A DNA stretch of 35,351 nt from Acidobacteriota bacterium (GTDB taxonomy: Bacteria; Acidobacteriota; Holophagae; Thermotomaculales; Thermotomaculaceae), in the NCBI GenBank assembly GCA_013152385.1, contig JAADGL010000058.1, forward strand, positions 1 through 35,351, read 5' to 3'. The translations under genes were made by a program, and so were the position numbers. Shown here piece after piece: positions 25,208-33,151 of this stretch; position 1 is the first letter of the stretch; each line of letters opens with the position of its first letter. The notes under the pieces are model-generated. The model saw only the letters and a list, made by a program, of their open reading frames with translations, did not search any database and was not told the origin of the DNA.

Positions 25208-25292
25208 ACTCCCCCCTGTTGAAAAAAAAGACCGGACATCCCGGCCTTATGGTTAACTGAATTTTAATTTTGATTGTACGGGTAATGTGCAT
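25197..25292 (-). CDS. putative leader peptide of the pyrRBC operon (pyrL-like)
   Basis: 31 codons, too short for routine gene calling. The ATG at 25292 is preceded by AGAGGTGAAGG, a good Shine-Dalgarno. The frame starts MHITRTIKIKIQ, crosses the entire attenuator hairpin (codons 15-24, including three Phe/Phe/Phe codons from the T run), continues through the pyrR ribosome site and stops at 25199-25197, overlapping the first pyrR codons in another frame. A ribosome following RNA polymerase closely would melt the hairpin and prevent termination, as in enterobacterial pyrBI where low UTP slows the polymerase. There are no regulatory amino-acid codon runs, which fits nucleotide rather than amino-acid sensing. 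Translation is inferred, not shown. Confidence 0.5.
   Translation of the reverse strand: MHITRTIKIKIQLTIRPGCPVFFFNRGEYAK
25222..25248 (-). terminator. attenuator terminator in the pyrR leader
   Basis: On the minus strand AAGGCCGG pairs with CCGGTCTT (one G-U pair) across loop GATGT, followed by eight Ts (25229-25222). It points in the direction of pyrR transcription and ends about 15 nt before the pyrR start codon, inside the leader. It therefore acts as an attenuator rather than as the end of an upstream gene; none exists on this strand for about 400 nt. Confidence 0.8.
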
Positions 25293-25339
25293 CCTTCACC
25301 TCTTTCCGGCATCACGGTACCGAATTAAAGAGCTAATCT

Positions 25340-25368
25340 ATTGTGACGCACCCCCGGCATTTTCGCAA
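25340..25368 (-). promoter_or_regulatory. promoter candidate of the pyrRBC operon
   Basis: On the minus strand TTGCGA (25368-25363), a 17-nt spacer and CACAAT (25345-25340). The start near 25333 gives a leader of about 125 nt, with the leader ORF beginning about 40 nt in. The remaining gene-free stretch up to 25586 is C/T- or A/G-rich in places and shows no other structure I can support. Confidence 0.5.
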
Positions 25369-25586
25369 GAACTATTTTCCCGATATCAACACAAAAACAA
25401 AAATACACCGTTTACCCATCGGGTTCGGCGCAGGGCAGGAACAGGGATAAAACAAGAAAGGCCGGGGGAAAAACATTCCATACTGTTGTCCCTGACTTTG
25501 TCCCACTCTTCCGACTTCAACACCCCGACAGGTCACCCGCGTGGGATAATTTTCTTACATTCCATCGGATTTTAAAATTATTTCAG

Positions 25587-25616
25587 TTGAAATTGAAAAG
25601 CAAATTGGAGTATCCT
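25587..25616 (+). promoter_or_regulatory. promoter candidate of the transglutaminase-TPR gene
   Basis: TTGAAA (25587-25592), an 18-nt spacer and TATCCT (25611-25616). The start near 25623 gives a leader of about 68 nt. Confidence 0.45.
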
Positions 25617-25690
25617 GTCTGAAACTTAAAGGAATCGGGTCTCACACATGAAATTCGATTAAGCGTTTCAAATTGAAGGAGAAAATATTT

Positions 25691-28600
25691 ATGACAATCC
25701 CAATGAAGGCAAAACGGGCAGCGAGAATTTTTCTGTTTGGAATCTGCACAGTACTCCTTACCGCATCTCCAAAAAACACAGCTCCGGCAGAATGGAACAG
25801 CGCAATGCTCCAGACACCGGCCGCAGCGGTTCTGGCAGCAGCCAACAGCGTTGCCGCAACCCCCGGTGATCATGTAAAAGGGCTTTTCCGGTTGAAGCAC
25901 TATGAATTTGACAAAGCCGGCAGAATGAAAACCCGTTTCATCTGGATTTATCAGATTATGGATCAGACCGGAGTGGAAAACTGGGACAACACCGAGGTAA
26001 ACTGGGAACCCTGGCATGAAAACCGTCCGGAAATTCACGTCCGGGTCATCAGCCCGGATGGGAAAGAACATATTCTGAAACAATCGAACATCATCGAAAA
26101 CAGCAGCGGAAACGCCGATGTAAAAATGTACAGCGATAACAAAGTACTCCGGGCGCCGCTTCCCGCGCTTTCCATCGGCGCGGTAGTGCTGGAAGAAGTT
26201 ACAACCTCGGAACACACGCCCCTCTTTGATGCCGGAACCGCTCACATCGTTTTCCTCACTGAGCCGGTTCACATGGAACACCTGCAGGTGGACATTTCCC
26301 TGCCGAAACGGAGCCCGTTCCAATACAAAGTATTCAAACTGGAAAACCTGAAACCGGCTGTCACGAAAAAAGACGGCATCATCACCTACTGTTTCGACCG
26401 CAAAAATGTGGCGGAAGACCCGGAAGTGGACAGCAATGTCCCCATTGACATTCCGGTTTATCCCTACATCGGTTTTTCCACCGGCAAATCCTGGAAAAAA
26501 ATAGCGGCGCGTTACGGAGAAATAGTAGACAACGCCATCAAAGGTGCCCGGTTCCCCGATGAAATCATGAAACAGAAAACCGATTCTCCCAGGGAAACGG
26601 CTGTCCGCTTCCTGAAATGGATTGACAAAAAAGTCCGATACATCGGGCTGGAAATCGGCAAACGCTCCATTGTTCCCGCCGCCCCGGAAACAGTGCTGAA
26701 ACAGGGCTACGGAGATTGCAAAGACAAGGCGTCATTGATGGTAGCAATGCTGCGCCAGGCGGGATTCAATGCCCACGTGGCACTGCTCCGGGTAAGTAAA
26801 CGCCGGGACATCGACCCCGGCCTTCCCGGTTTCGGCCGGTTCAACCACGCGATTGTGGTAATCCGCGGAAAACCGGACATCTGGTTCGACGCCACTGTCC
26901 CCCTGAACCGCACCGGAATTCTCCCGGCGGGGGACCAGGGGCATTACGCCCTGATTGCCTGGAAAAAAACAAAGAAACCGGTTAAAACTCCCTTCTGCAA
27001 GCCGGAAGAAAACACCATGAACGACGTCCGGGAATACCGGTTTACCGACAAAAAATACATGGACGTAACCCAAACCGTCACCTATGCGGGAATTCAGGAA
27101 ATCAACAGCCGGCTCCTGTTTCAGGACGCGAAACCGGATAAACTGAAAGAAGGGCTCCAATCCTACATCACAAGAAATTACCGCTTCGGAAAACTGAAAA
27201 AGTGGACCATTACTCCGGTAACCGACCTCTCCTCACCCTTTGTCATGACACTGGAAATCGAAGGCGCCGGCCGGGGCATCAGTCAGGGAACCTCCGCAGT
27301 GGTCGCACTGATGAAGGGCGAATTAATCAACAACCTCCCCGGTATACTGACCAAGGCGCCGGAAGAGAAAACCGAAAGCGGCAAACCGGAAAAGAAAAAA
27401 GAAAAGAAACGGAAATATCCCTACCGGCTGCCGGTTCCCTACGAAAGCAGCATTCATTACCACATCCTGCCGCCGGACGGATTTGTAGCGAGAAAAGTTC
27501 CGGAAAACAAAGCTGTTGAACTGGGCCCGATTACATTTTCCATGAACTTCAAAGCCGGGAAAGATGGAATACTGGACGCTGAAATGGCCATTGTTAATCA
27601 CGGCGGAGAAGTTACACCGGAACAAATCAAAGAAATCCGGAAAAAAATCGCGGATTTAATGAAAAAACAGGCAGTCATCATCTACTTCGACCACAAGGGA
27701 GAACAGGAGCTGGCCAACGGAGAATACAAAAAAGCCCTGGAAAGTTTCAGAAAACTGGTCAAACGGCACCCCAACGAACCGATTCAGTACATCCGGCTGG
27801 CACGGGCGTACCTGAAAACCGGGTTGGGCACAGCAGCAAAGAAAACCATAAACCAGGCAATCAAACTGAACCCGAAAAATGCCAAAGCATGGGGGGCAAA
27901 AGGCTGGATTCTGCAGCATGACGAACTGGGCCGGCGCTTCGGCCACGGCTACGACCGTGCAGGCGCCATTGCCGCGTACAAAGAAGCCATCAAACTGGAT
28001 CCCAAAGAATGGACCTATCCCGCCGATCTGGCAATTTTGCTTGAATACGACGAAAACGGGCGCCGCTACACCATTCCGAAAGACATGGAAGAGGCGCTGA
28101 ACTACTACAAAATTGTCGCGGACAAACTGAACCACAAAGAAATGAAAAGCAATGTTCCCTACGACCTGATGTACCTTGGCAAATTCAAAGAACTAAAAAC
28201 ATACGCAGACAAAATTGATGACGAAAACACACGCAAAGGATACAAACTTCTTGCCACAGTGGGAATCAAAGGGGTAAAAGAAGCCATCAAAGAAGCAAGA
28301 GAAATTCAGCCGGTCTCCAAACGCCGGCAGATAATAATTCAGGTAGCAGGCAACCTGCTGAACCTCCGCCGCTATCAGGATGTTGCCGCGCTGTTCCGGG
28401 AAGCGGCGAAAGGCGCAGACAACGCAATGGACCTGGAAAGCCGTGCCGACCTCTTCAGCAAACTCCGCCCGTTTGAAAAACTGAAACTGAACCTGAAAAA
28501 ACCGGAAGATGTATTCAGAAAATTTCTAATCGACATCTTCAACTCCCACGGATGGAACTTTCAGGCACTGAAATCCATCACCGCGCCGGAATTTTACAGC

Positions 28601-29845
28601 CACTACAAAGAAAGCGGCCACGCCAACAGCTTTAACCACTTTTACAGCCAGATCATTCCCGCTCCCTCCAACGGAAACGTCCGCCAGGACGTGGCATTGG
28701 ATTTGATGCTCGGAACCATGAAATTCCGGGTGGAAAAAGACGGGGAAAAAAGCTGCCGCTTCACATTAAGCGGCGTAGGATACAAACAGATGGACACAAA
28801 CATCTACATGAAAAAAACCGGAAAACAGTTTGTCATCATCGGCGACAGCGGATTCACCCCCCTCATCGGGAAAGAAATACTCCGGCTGGCCGATAAAGGC
28901 AAAACAAAAGCTGCGGAAAAATGGATGAAATGGATGTCCGACGAATTCCCCCAGATTCGGGACTCCGAAAGCGGCCTGCTCATGGGCAACCCTATCCATT
29001 ACTTTCACAACGACAAACATCGGGACACCCTTTCCATCCGCATGGCGGCAGCTTCCCTCATGGATGAAACATGTTGCGCGAAAGACGGAACAGAAATTCT
29101 GGAATCCGGCAGGGGAAAATGGGGTGTCCCGGACGAACAGTACCTCATAGATGCGGCGTTGTGCAGAATGTACAACGCACTTCAGGAACCGGAAAAAATG
29201 CTGAAATCGGCGGAAGTTCTTGAAAAAGCGGCACCAAAATCCCCCTACACCGCAATACAGCACACCGGAGCGCTGATTATGCTGGGCCGGCCGCAGAAAG
29301 CCTATCAGGTCATTCGGCAGAAAGTAAACGCAGAACCGGACAACAACATTCTGGTCCGCCTGCTGATTCCCATCACCTCGGAAATACCCGGATTCAAAGA
29401 TATGTGGCGCGAATTCCGCAAACTGGAAACAGAAAACCGCCTCAACGCCAACGACTACAACACCGTGGCGTGGGCATGCCTCTTCGGGGCCGGCCCGGTG
29501 GATGACGGGCTGAAATACGCAAGGACATCGGTAAAACTCTCCAACAGCAAAGAAGGCGGTTACCTCCACACACTGGCAGCCCTCTACGCCGAAGCCGGAC
29601 GGTGCCGGGAAGCCCGGAACACACTGGACACCTGCATGAGCGCCGACGGCCTCATTCTGCCGGACGAAAACGACTGGTACGTTCTGGGGCGGATTGCCGA
29701 ACAGTACGGAGAAACCGCCACCGCCATTGAAGCCTACAAAAAAGTCAAAGAACCGAAAGGGCTTGAAAACAAAACCCTGTCCACCTATGTACTGGCCCAA
29801 AAACGCCTGAAAATACTGGGGGCGGCAGCCAACCGGGTAAACTGA
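25691..29845 (+). CDS. large exported DUF3857/transglutaminase-like/TPR protein
   Basis: 1384 aa. Signal peptide about 1-33 (basic start, hydrophobic core IFLFGICTVLL). A DUF3857-like beta domain spans about 40-250. Next is a transglutaminase/papain-like core with the full catalytic triad: Cys343 in GYGDCKDKAS, His386 in RFNHAIVV, Asp400 in IWFDAT. A beta region follows, with a Lys/Glu-rich spacer near 560-580. From about 660 to the end there are TPR repeats (ANGEYKKALESFRKLVKRHP; GRPQKAYQVIRQKVNAEPDN) interrupted near 970-1060 by a non-TPR domain. Bacterial DUF3857-transglutaminase proteins may cleave or cross-link peptides; the substrate is unknown. The ATG at 25691 follows AAGGAG by 9 nt; a TTG 18 nt upstream is in frame but would overlap the ribosome site. 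A terminator follows. Confidence 0.88.
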   Translation: MTIPMKAKRAARIFLFGICTVLLTASPKNTAPAEWNSAMLQTPAAAVLAAANSVAATPGDHVKGLFRLKHYEFDKAGRMKTRFIWIYQIMDQTGVENWDNTEVNWEPWHENRPEIHVRVISPDGKEHILKQSNIIENSSGNADVKMYSDNKVLRAPLPALSIGAVVLEEVTTSEHTPLFDAGTAHIVFLTEPVHMEHLQVDISLPKRSPFQYKVFKLENLKPAVTKKDGIITYCFDRKNVAEDPEVDSNVPIDIPVYPYIGFSTGKSWKKIAARYGEIVDNAIKGARFPDEIMKQKTDSPRETAVRFLKWIDKKVRYIGLEIGKRSIVPAAPETVLKQGYGDCKDKASLMVAMLRQAGFNAHVALLRVSKRRDIDPGLPGFGRFNHAIVVIRGKPDIWFDATVPLNRTGILPAGDQGHYALIAWKKTKKPVKTPFCKPEENTMNDVREYRFTDKKYMDVTQTVTYAGIQEINSRLLFQDAKPDKLKEGLQSYITRNYRFGKLKKWTITPVTDLSSPFVMTLEIEGAGRGISQGTSAVVALMKGELINNLPGILTKAPEEKTESGKPEKKKEKKRKYPYRLPVPYESSIHYHILPPDGFVARKVPENKAVELGPITFSMNFKAGKDGILDAEMAIVNHGGEVTPEQIKEIRKKIADLMKKQAVIIYFDHKGEQELANGEYKKALESFRKLVKRHPNEPIQYIRLARAYLKTGLGTAAKKTINQAIKLNPKNAKAWGAKGWILQHDELGRRFGHGYDRAGAIAAYKEAIKLDPKEWTYPADLAILLEYDENGRRYTIPKDMEEALNYYKIVADKLNHKEMKSNVPYDLMYLGKFKELKTYADKIDDENTRKGYKLLATVGIKGVKEAIKEAREIQPVSKRRQIIIQVAGNLLNLRRYQDVAALFREAAKGADNAMDLESRADLFSKLRPFEKLKLNLKKPEDVFRKFLIDIFNSHGWNFQALKSITAPEFYSHYKESGHANSFNHFYSQIIPAPSNGNVRQDVALDLMLGTMKFRVEKDGEKSCRFTLSGVGYKQMDTNIYMKKTGKQFVIIGDSGFTPLIGKEILRLADKGKTKAAEKWMKWMSDEFPQIRDSESGLLMGNPIHYFHNDKHRDTLSIRMAAASLMDETCCAKDGTEILESGRGKWGVPDEQYLIDAALCRMYNALQEPEKMLKSAEVLEKAAPKSPYTAIQHTGALIMLGRPQKAYQVIRQKVNAEPDNNILVRLLIPITSEIPGFKDMWREFRKLETENRLNANDYNTVAWACLFGAGPVDDGLKYARTSVKLSNSKEGGYLHTLAALYAEAGRCREARNTLDTCMSADGLILPDENDWYVLGRIAEQYGETATAIEAYKKVKEPKGLENKTLSTYVLAQKRLKILGAAANRVN

Positions 29846-29876
29846 CCCAAAACGCAAAAAAATAAAATGCCGCAAA

Positions 29877-29908
29877 ACGGGGAAGCACTTCCGCTTCCCC
29901 GTTTTTTT
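29877..29908 (+). terminator. intrinsic terminator of the transglutaminase-TPR gene
   Basis: ACGGGGAAGC (29877-29886) pairs perfectly with GCTTCCCCGT (29893-29902) across a 6-nt loop and runs into seven Ts. It lies 32 nt after the stop codon. Confidence 0.9.
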
Positions 29909-29974
29909 GTTGTTCCTGAAAATCAAAGAGAGCACCCAAAAGCAAACAGCTTAAATCAAATACGGGAAGAATCC

Positions 29975-30004
29975 TTGACACCGGCAGTCACTGTCTGATT
30001 TAAT
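29975..30004 (+). promoter_or_regulatory. strong promoter of the GH114-like gene
   Basis: A perfect TTGACA (29975-29980), an 18-nt spacer and TTTAAT (29999-30004). Start near 30011, leader about 79 nt. It is the best sigma-70 type match in the window apart from the selC promoter. Confidence 0.7.
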
Positions 30005-30089
30005 TATATTAACTTAAAGAATGAAAGGGATAAATACCCCCCGGAAAACCGGAAAATTCCCGGTGGGAAATCAATGGAGAGAAACCGCC

Positions 30090-31673
30090 ATGTGCAAAAA
30101 ACTTCTGATTTTATTTTTTCCCCTGTTACTGACCCTTCATTCTGCCGCAGCCAATTGCTTTATCTTTGTTCATATTCCCGAATCACCCTGGAACACCACA
30201 ATAACAGTCTGGAACACTGGAAACTGTACCGCCGATGCAGTCCTGAAAATCCGCAGCACTTCAGAGGCCTTTGAACATTCAATCAGTATTCCGGCAAACG
30301 GAAGAACCGTTCTGAAAAGCGGAACAGACTTTGAGCTCGGTGAATCGGGAGAATTGACCACCGAAAGTGACCGCCTGCAGGTGAAATTAAGTTACCAGTA
30401 TAAAACCTCCCCTTCTGTTTCTGAATTTTTTATCGATGCCAATAAAAGCGGAAAAAAATTCCTTCTGCAAAACACAATTATGGACTGGACCGACTGGTTT
30501 GGCATGGCATTTTACAACCCCAACCCCTTTTCCGTAACACTGGCACTGCACGCATGGAAAGAAGGCACCAAAATCGCCGACAGTCAACTCTCCCTGCCCC
30601 CATTCCGCAAGCTGGTTGTCCTCTGGTCCGACATCTGGCCGGGCCTCACCCAGTCCGGCCTGGACACCGTCATTGCGGAAAGCAACGGTTTCATTTCCCC
30701 GCCAATCTCCATTACCGGAAACACTGCCCAGGACCGGCACGTTTTCTTTCAGGGAAGAATTCTGCAGGAACCGGATCTCAATTACAGAAAAGAAATGCGC
30801 CTCTTTGTTGAAAGAATCAGTGAAATCGGAAAAACAGCCGCCCCCGGTTTTTTCATCGTGCCCCAAAACGGCCAGGAACTTTTTACCGGCACCGGAGAAC
30901 CTGACGGAACTGTGGAATCCCAATACCTGGCAGCAATAGACGCCACCGGAAAAGAAGACATGTTTTTCGGCTATTCAGGAGACGACATCGCAACCCCCGC
31001 AGACGTCCGCGCCTACTACACCGCCCTTCTCAACATTGGGAAAAGTGCCGGAGTGGAAACACTGGTCACCGATTACTGCTATACACAAAGCAAAGTGGAT
31101 GAATCCTACCAACTGAACCAAGCCGCCGGATTCATTCCCTTTGCAGCTTCCGACAGAGACCTGGGCACCATTCCACCCTATCCTTCACACCCCATTGATG
31201 AAAACAACAATTCCATTGAAACTTTCAGCAGCGCAAAAAATTTTCTCTATCTGATCAACTCAGCCAACTTCGGAGACGCCCGCGCAAATTACCTCAACAC
31301 ACTGGACAATACAAACTACGACGTCCTGATTCTGGACCTGTTCTTTAACGACAATTCGCCGCTGACAGCTTCTGAAGTTCAACAACTGAAAACAAAACCC
31401 GGAGGCGGAAAAAGAATCGTACTGTGCTACATGAGTATCGGCGAAGCGGAAAACTACCGGTACTACTGGCAAACGGAATGGGCCACAACGCCCCCCTCCT
31501 GGCTCATGGCTGAAAATCCCAACTGGCCCGGAAACTACGCTGTCAAATACTGGGAAACTCCGTGGCTTGAAATCATTTTAAACCCCGGCACCGGTTACCT
31601 GAAAAAAATAATCGACGCGGGATTTGACGGTGTTTACTTAGACAAAATCGACACATTTGAATATTTTGAATAA
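30090..31673 (+). CDS. exported GH114-like (TM1410/MJ1477 family) putative glycosidase
   Basis: 527 aa. Signal peptide about 1-21. Residues about 22-230 look like two beta-sandwich modules (WNTTITVWNTGNCTADAVLK; WFGMAFYNPNPFSVTLALHA). From about 235 to the end is a TIM-barrel of the MJ1477/TM1410 type, related to endo-alpha-1,4-polygalactosaminidase (GH114). Characteristic stretches are FFIVPQNGQELF, KRIVLCYMSIGEAENYRYYW, NWPGNYAVKYWETPW and the C-terminal FDGVYLDKIDTFEYF. Acidic residues in SIGEAE, ILDLFF and YLDKID are candidates for catalysis. GH114-related enzymes cut galactosamine-containing polysaccharides, so biofilm or capsule trimming is plausible but not shown. The ATG at 30090 has GGAGA about 9 nt upstream and opens the signal peptide. 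It is transcribed alone. Confidence 0.82.
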   Translation: MCKKLLILFFPLLLTLHSAAANCFIFVHIPESPWNTTITVWNTGNCTADAVLKIRSTSEAFEHSISIPANGRTVLKSGTDFELGESGELTTESDRLQVKLSYQYKTSPSVSEFFIDANKSGKKFLLQNTIMDWTDWFGMAFYNPNPFSVTLALHAWKEGTKIADSQLSLPPFRKLVVLWSDIWPGLTQSGLDTVIAESNGFISPPISITGNTAQDRHVFFQGRILQEPDLNYRKEMRLFVERISEIGKTAAPGFFIVPQNGQELFTGTGEPDGTVESQYLAAIDATGKEDMFFGYSGDDIATPADVRAYYTALLNIGKSAGVETLVTDYCYTQSKVDESYQLNQAAGFIPFAASDRDLGTIPPYPSHPIDENNNSIETFSSAKNFLYLINSANFGDARANYLNTLDNTNYDVLILDLFFNDNSPLTASEVQQLKTKPGGGKRIVLCYMSIGEAENYRYYWQTEWATTPPSWLMAENPNWPGNYAVKYWETPWLEIILNPGTGYLKKIIDAGFDGVYLDKIDTFEYFE

Positions 31674-31724
31674 AAATTCCGAGGCCCTTTCTTTTCAAGT
31701 CTTCCGCTCAAGCCCGCCTTCCGG

Positions 31725-31753
31725 TTGACAGAAAAGTTTTTTCATTGAACAAT
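31725..31753 (+). promoter_or_regulatory. promoter of the methionine gamma-lyase-like operon
   Basis: A perfect TTGACA (31725-31730), a 17-nt spacer and AACAAT (31748-31753). The start near 31760 makes an 87-nt leader that begins with a long hairpin. A second, weaker pair (31798-31803 with TAAAAT 31821-31826) is possible. Confidence 0.5.
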
Positions 31754-31762
31754 GGATTGAAA

Positions 31763-31802
31763 GGGAAATTCAACCGCATCGAGCCCATGCCGGAGAATTC
31801 CC
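31763..31802 (+). promoter_or_regulatory. long hairpin in the 5' leader of the lyase operon
   Basis: GGGAAATTC (31763-31771) pairs with GAATTCCC (31795-31802) with one bulged A. Inside, CCGCAT pairs with ATGCCGG with one bulged C, closing a 7-nt loop CGAGCCC. The 40-nt element fills the start of the predicted leader, has no T tract and leaves the ribosome site (GAGGTGAAG) free. It does not match a SAM or other riboswitch that I know. Confidence 0.45.
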
Positions 31803-31846
31803 GTTCACTGTGAAAAAATATAAAATTCTATTGACGAGGTGAAGAA

Positions 31847-33151
31847 ATGAGTCATTACGATTGGTGGGAAAAATGGATGGACAGAAAGCACCGCTACGCG
31901 AAAACAGAACAGGTATTCATGGACGAAGGCCTGTTCAACGCAAAATCAGTGGGGACCGGGCTGCCGTCGATATATCAGCAAAGCACATTCAGTTTTCAGA
32001 ACGTGGAAGACGGCCGCAGCCGCTTTCTCGGAGTATCCCCCTCCGGAGAAAAACCCTTCGCCCGAATCTACACAAGGCTGGGAAACCCCACAACCGAATA
32101 CCTTGAAAAAATCATGTTCCAGCTGGAATGCCAGCACATCATTGACAACGCCCTGGCAGCGGACGAAAAAGAACCCACCATCGGCGTAATGGTCACCTCC
32201 TCCGGAATGGGCGCCATCAGCACCTGCATCATGAGCCTCCTTTCAAGCGGAGACGAAGTCATCGTAGGCACCGTCTACGGCTGCACTGACTCCCTCTTCC
32301 GCCACATGGACGAAAAATACGGAGTCAAAGCCCACTTCATTGATACCAGCAACCTGGAAAAAGTCGCCGAAACCCTGGAACAACACCCGAAAATCCGGGC
32401 AATCTACGTAGAAACACCGGAAAACCCCACCCTGAAACTCAACGACATCCGGGGCTTGTCCAAACTAACCGAACAACATGAAATCCCGCTGATTGCGGAC
32501 AACACCTTCTGCTCCCCCTACCTCCAGCAGCCCTATCGCCTCGGTGCCGACATCGTCATTCACAGCATGACCAAATACGTCAACGGGCACTCCACCTCCG
32601 TTGCCGGCATCATGCTGGGCCCGTGGGACTTCATGCTCAACCACGCCTTCGTCTTCTACAAAGACCTCGGTGCCACCCCGTCCCCCTTCGACTCCTGGCT
32701 CAACGCCCAGAACGTACAGGACCTCGCCGTCCGCCAGAAACACCAGTGCACATCGGCTGAAAAAATCGCCCGCTTCCTCGACACCCACCCCATGGTATCC
32801 AAAACCATCTATCCATTTCTTGACAGCCATCCCCAGCACCAACTGGCAAAACGGCAGATGCGCATGGGCGGCGCCATGATCTCCTTCGAACTGAAAGGCG
32901 GATACGACGCCGCGGTCAAACTCATGAACTACTTTGCCCGTCACGACACCCCCATGGAACTTGCCGTCAGCCTCGGCTCCGTCATCACCTACATCCAGCA
33001 CCCGGCATCCATGACCCACGGCGGCGTACCGGAAGACGAAAAAAAACGCATGGGCATCACCGAAGAACTGGTCCGCATCTCCGTAGGGCTGGAAGGCACC
33101 GACGTACTCATCAACGCACTGGAAAAAGGAATCCGGCTTGCCCACGCCTGA
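31847..33151 (+). CDS. methionine gamma-lyase-like PLP enzyme (Cys/Met metabolism family)
   Basis: 434 aa. PLP-dependent gamma-family enzyme; the PLP-binding Lys243 is in SMTKYVNGHS. YTRLGNPT (the tyrosine/arginine that grip the phosphate of a neighbouring subunit) and TSSGMGAI are present. Cys146 in VYGCTDSLF is at the place of the reactive Cys116 of methionine gamma-lyase, where cystathionine synthases and lyases usually have Gly. I therefore favour methionine gamma-lyase (methionine to methanethiol, 2-oxobutyrate and ammonia), with cystathionine gamma-lyase or gamma-synthase as alternatives. The protein is slightly longer than typical (about 400) through an N-terminal extension beginning MSHYDWWEKWMDRKH. 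GAGGTGAAG precedes the ATG. The next gene begins inside its last codons. Confidence 0.82.
   Translation: MSHYDWWEKWMDRKHRYAKTEQVFMDEGLFNAKSVGTGLPSIYQQSTFSFQNVEDGRSRFLGVSPSGEKPFARIYTRLGNPTTEYLEKIMFQLECQHIIDNALAADEKEPTIGVMVTSSGMGAISTCIMSLLSSGDEVIVGTVYGCTDSLFRHMDEKYGVKAHFIDTSNLEKVAETLEQHPKIRAIYVETPENPTLKLNDIRGLSKLTEQHEIPLIADNTFCSPYLQQPYRLGADIVIHSMTKYVNGHSTSVAGIMLGPWDFMLNHAFVFYKDLGATPSPFDSWLNAQNVQDLAVRQKHQCTSAEKIARFLDTHPMVSKTIYPFLDSHPQHQLAKRQMRMGGAMISFELKGGYDAAVKLMNYFARHDTPMELAVSLGSVITYIQHPASMTHGGVPEDEKKRMGITEELVRISVGLEGTDVLINALEKGIRLAHA

Noticed and set aside
25208-25330. Classical Bacillus-type PyrR-binding loop
   Set aside because: The nearest match (CCGGAAAGAGG) has the wrong spacing between conserved parts, so I did not annotate a PyrR site.
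25270-25575. 101-aa plus-strand frame between pyrR and the transglutaminase gene
   Set aside because: No Shine-Dalgarno or ATG start, low-complexity basic sequence, and it is antisense to the pyr leader and promoter.
28766-29935. 389-aa minus-strand frame under the transglutaminase-TPR gene
   Set aside because: Phe/Val/Gly-rich antisense shadow without ribosome site or domain; the plus-strand frame has clear TPR content.
31754-31846. SAM or other methionine-related riboswitch upstream of the lyase
   Set aside because: The leader is too short and holds only one hairpin; none of the conserved SAM riboswitch core sequences is visible.
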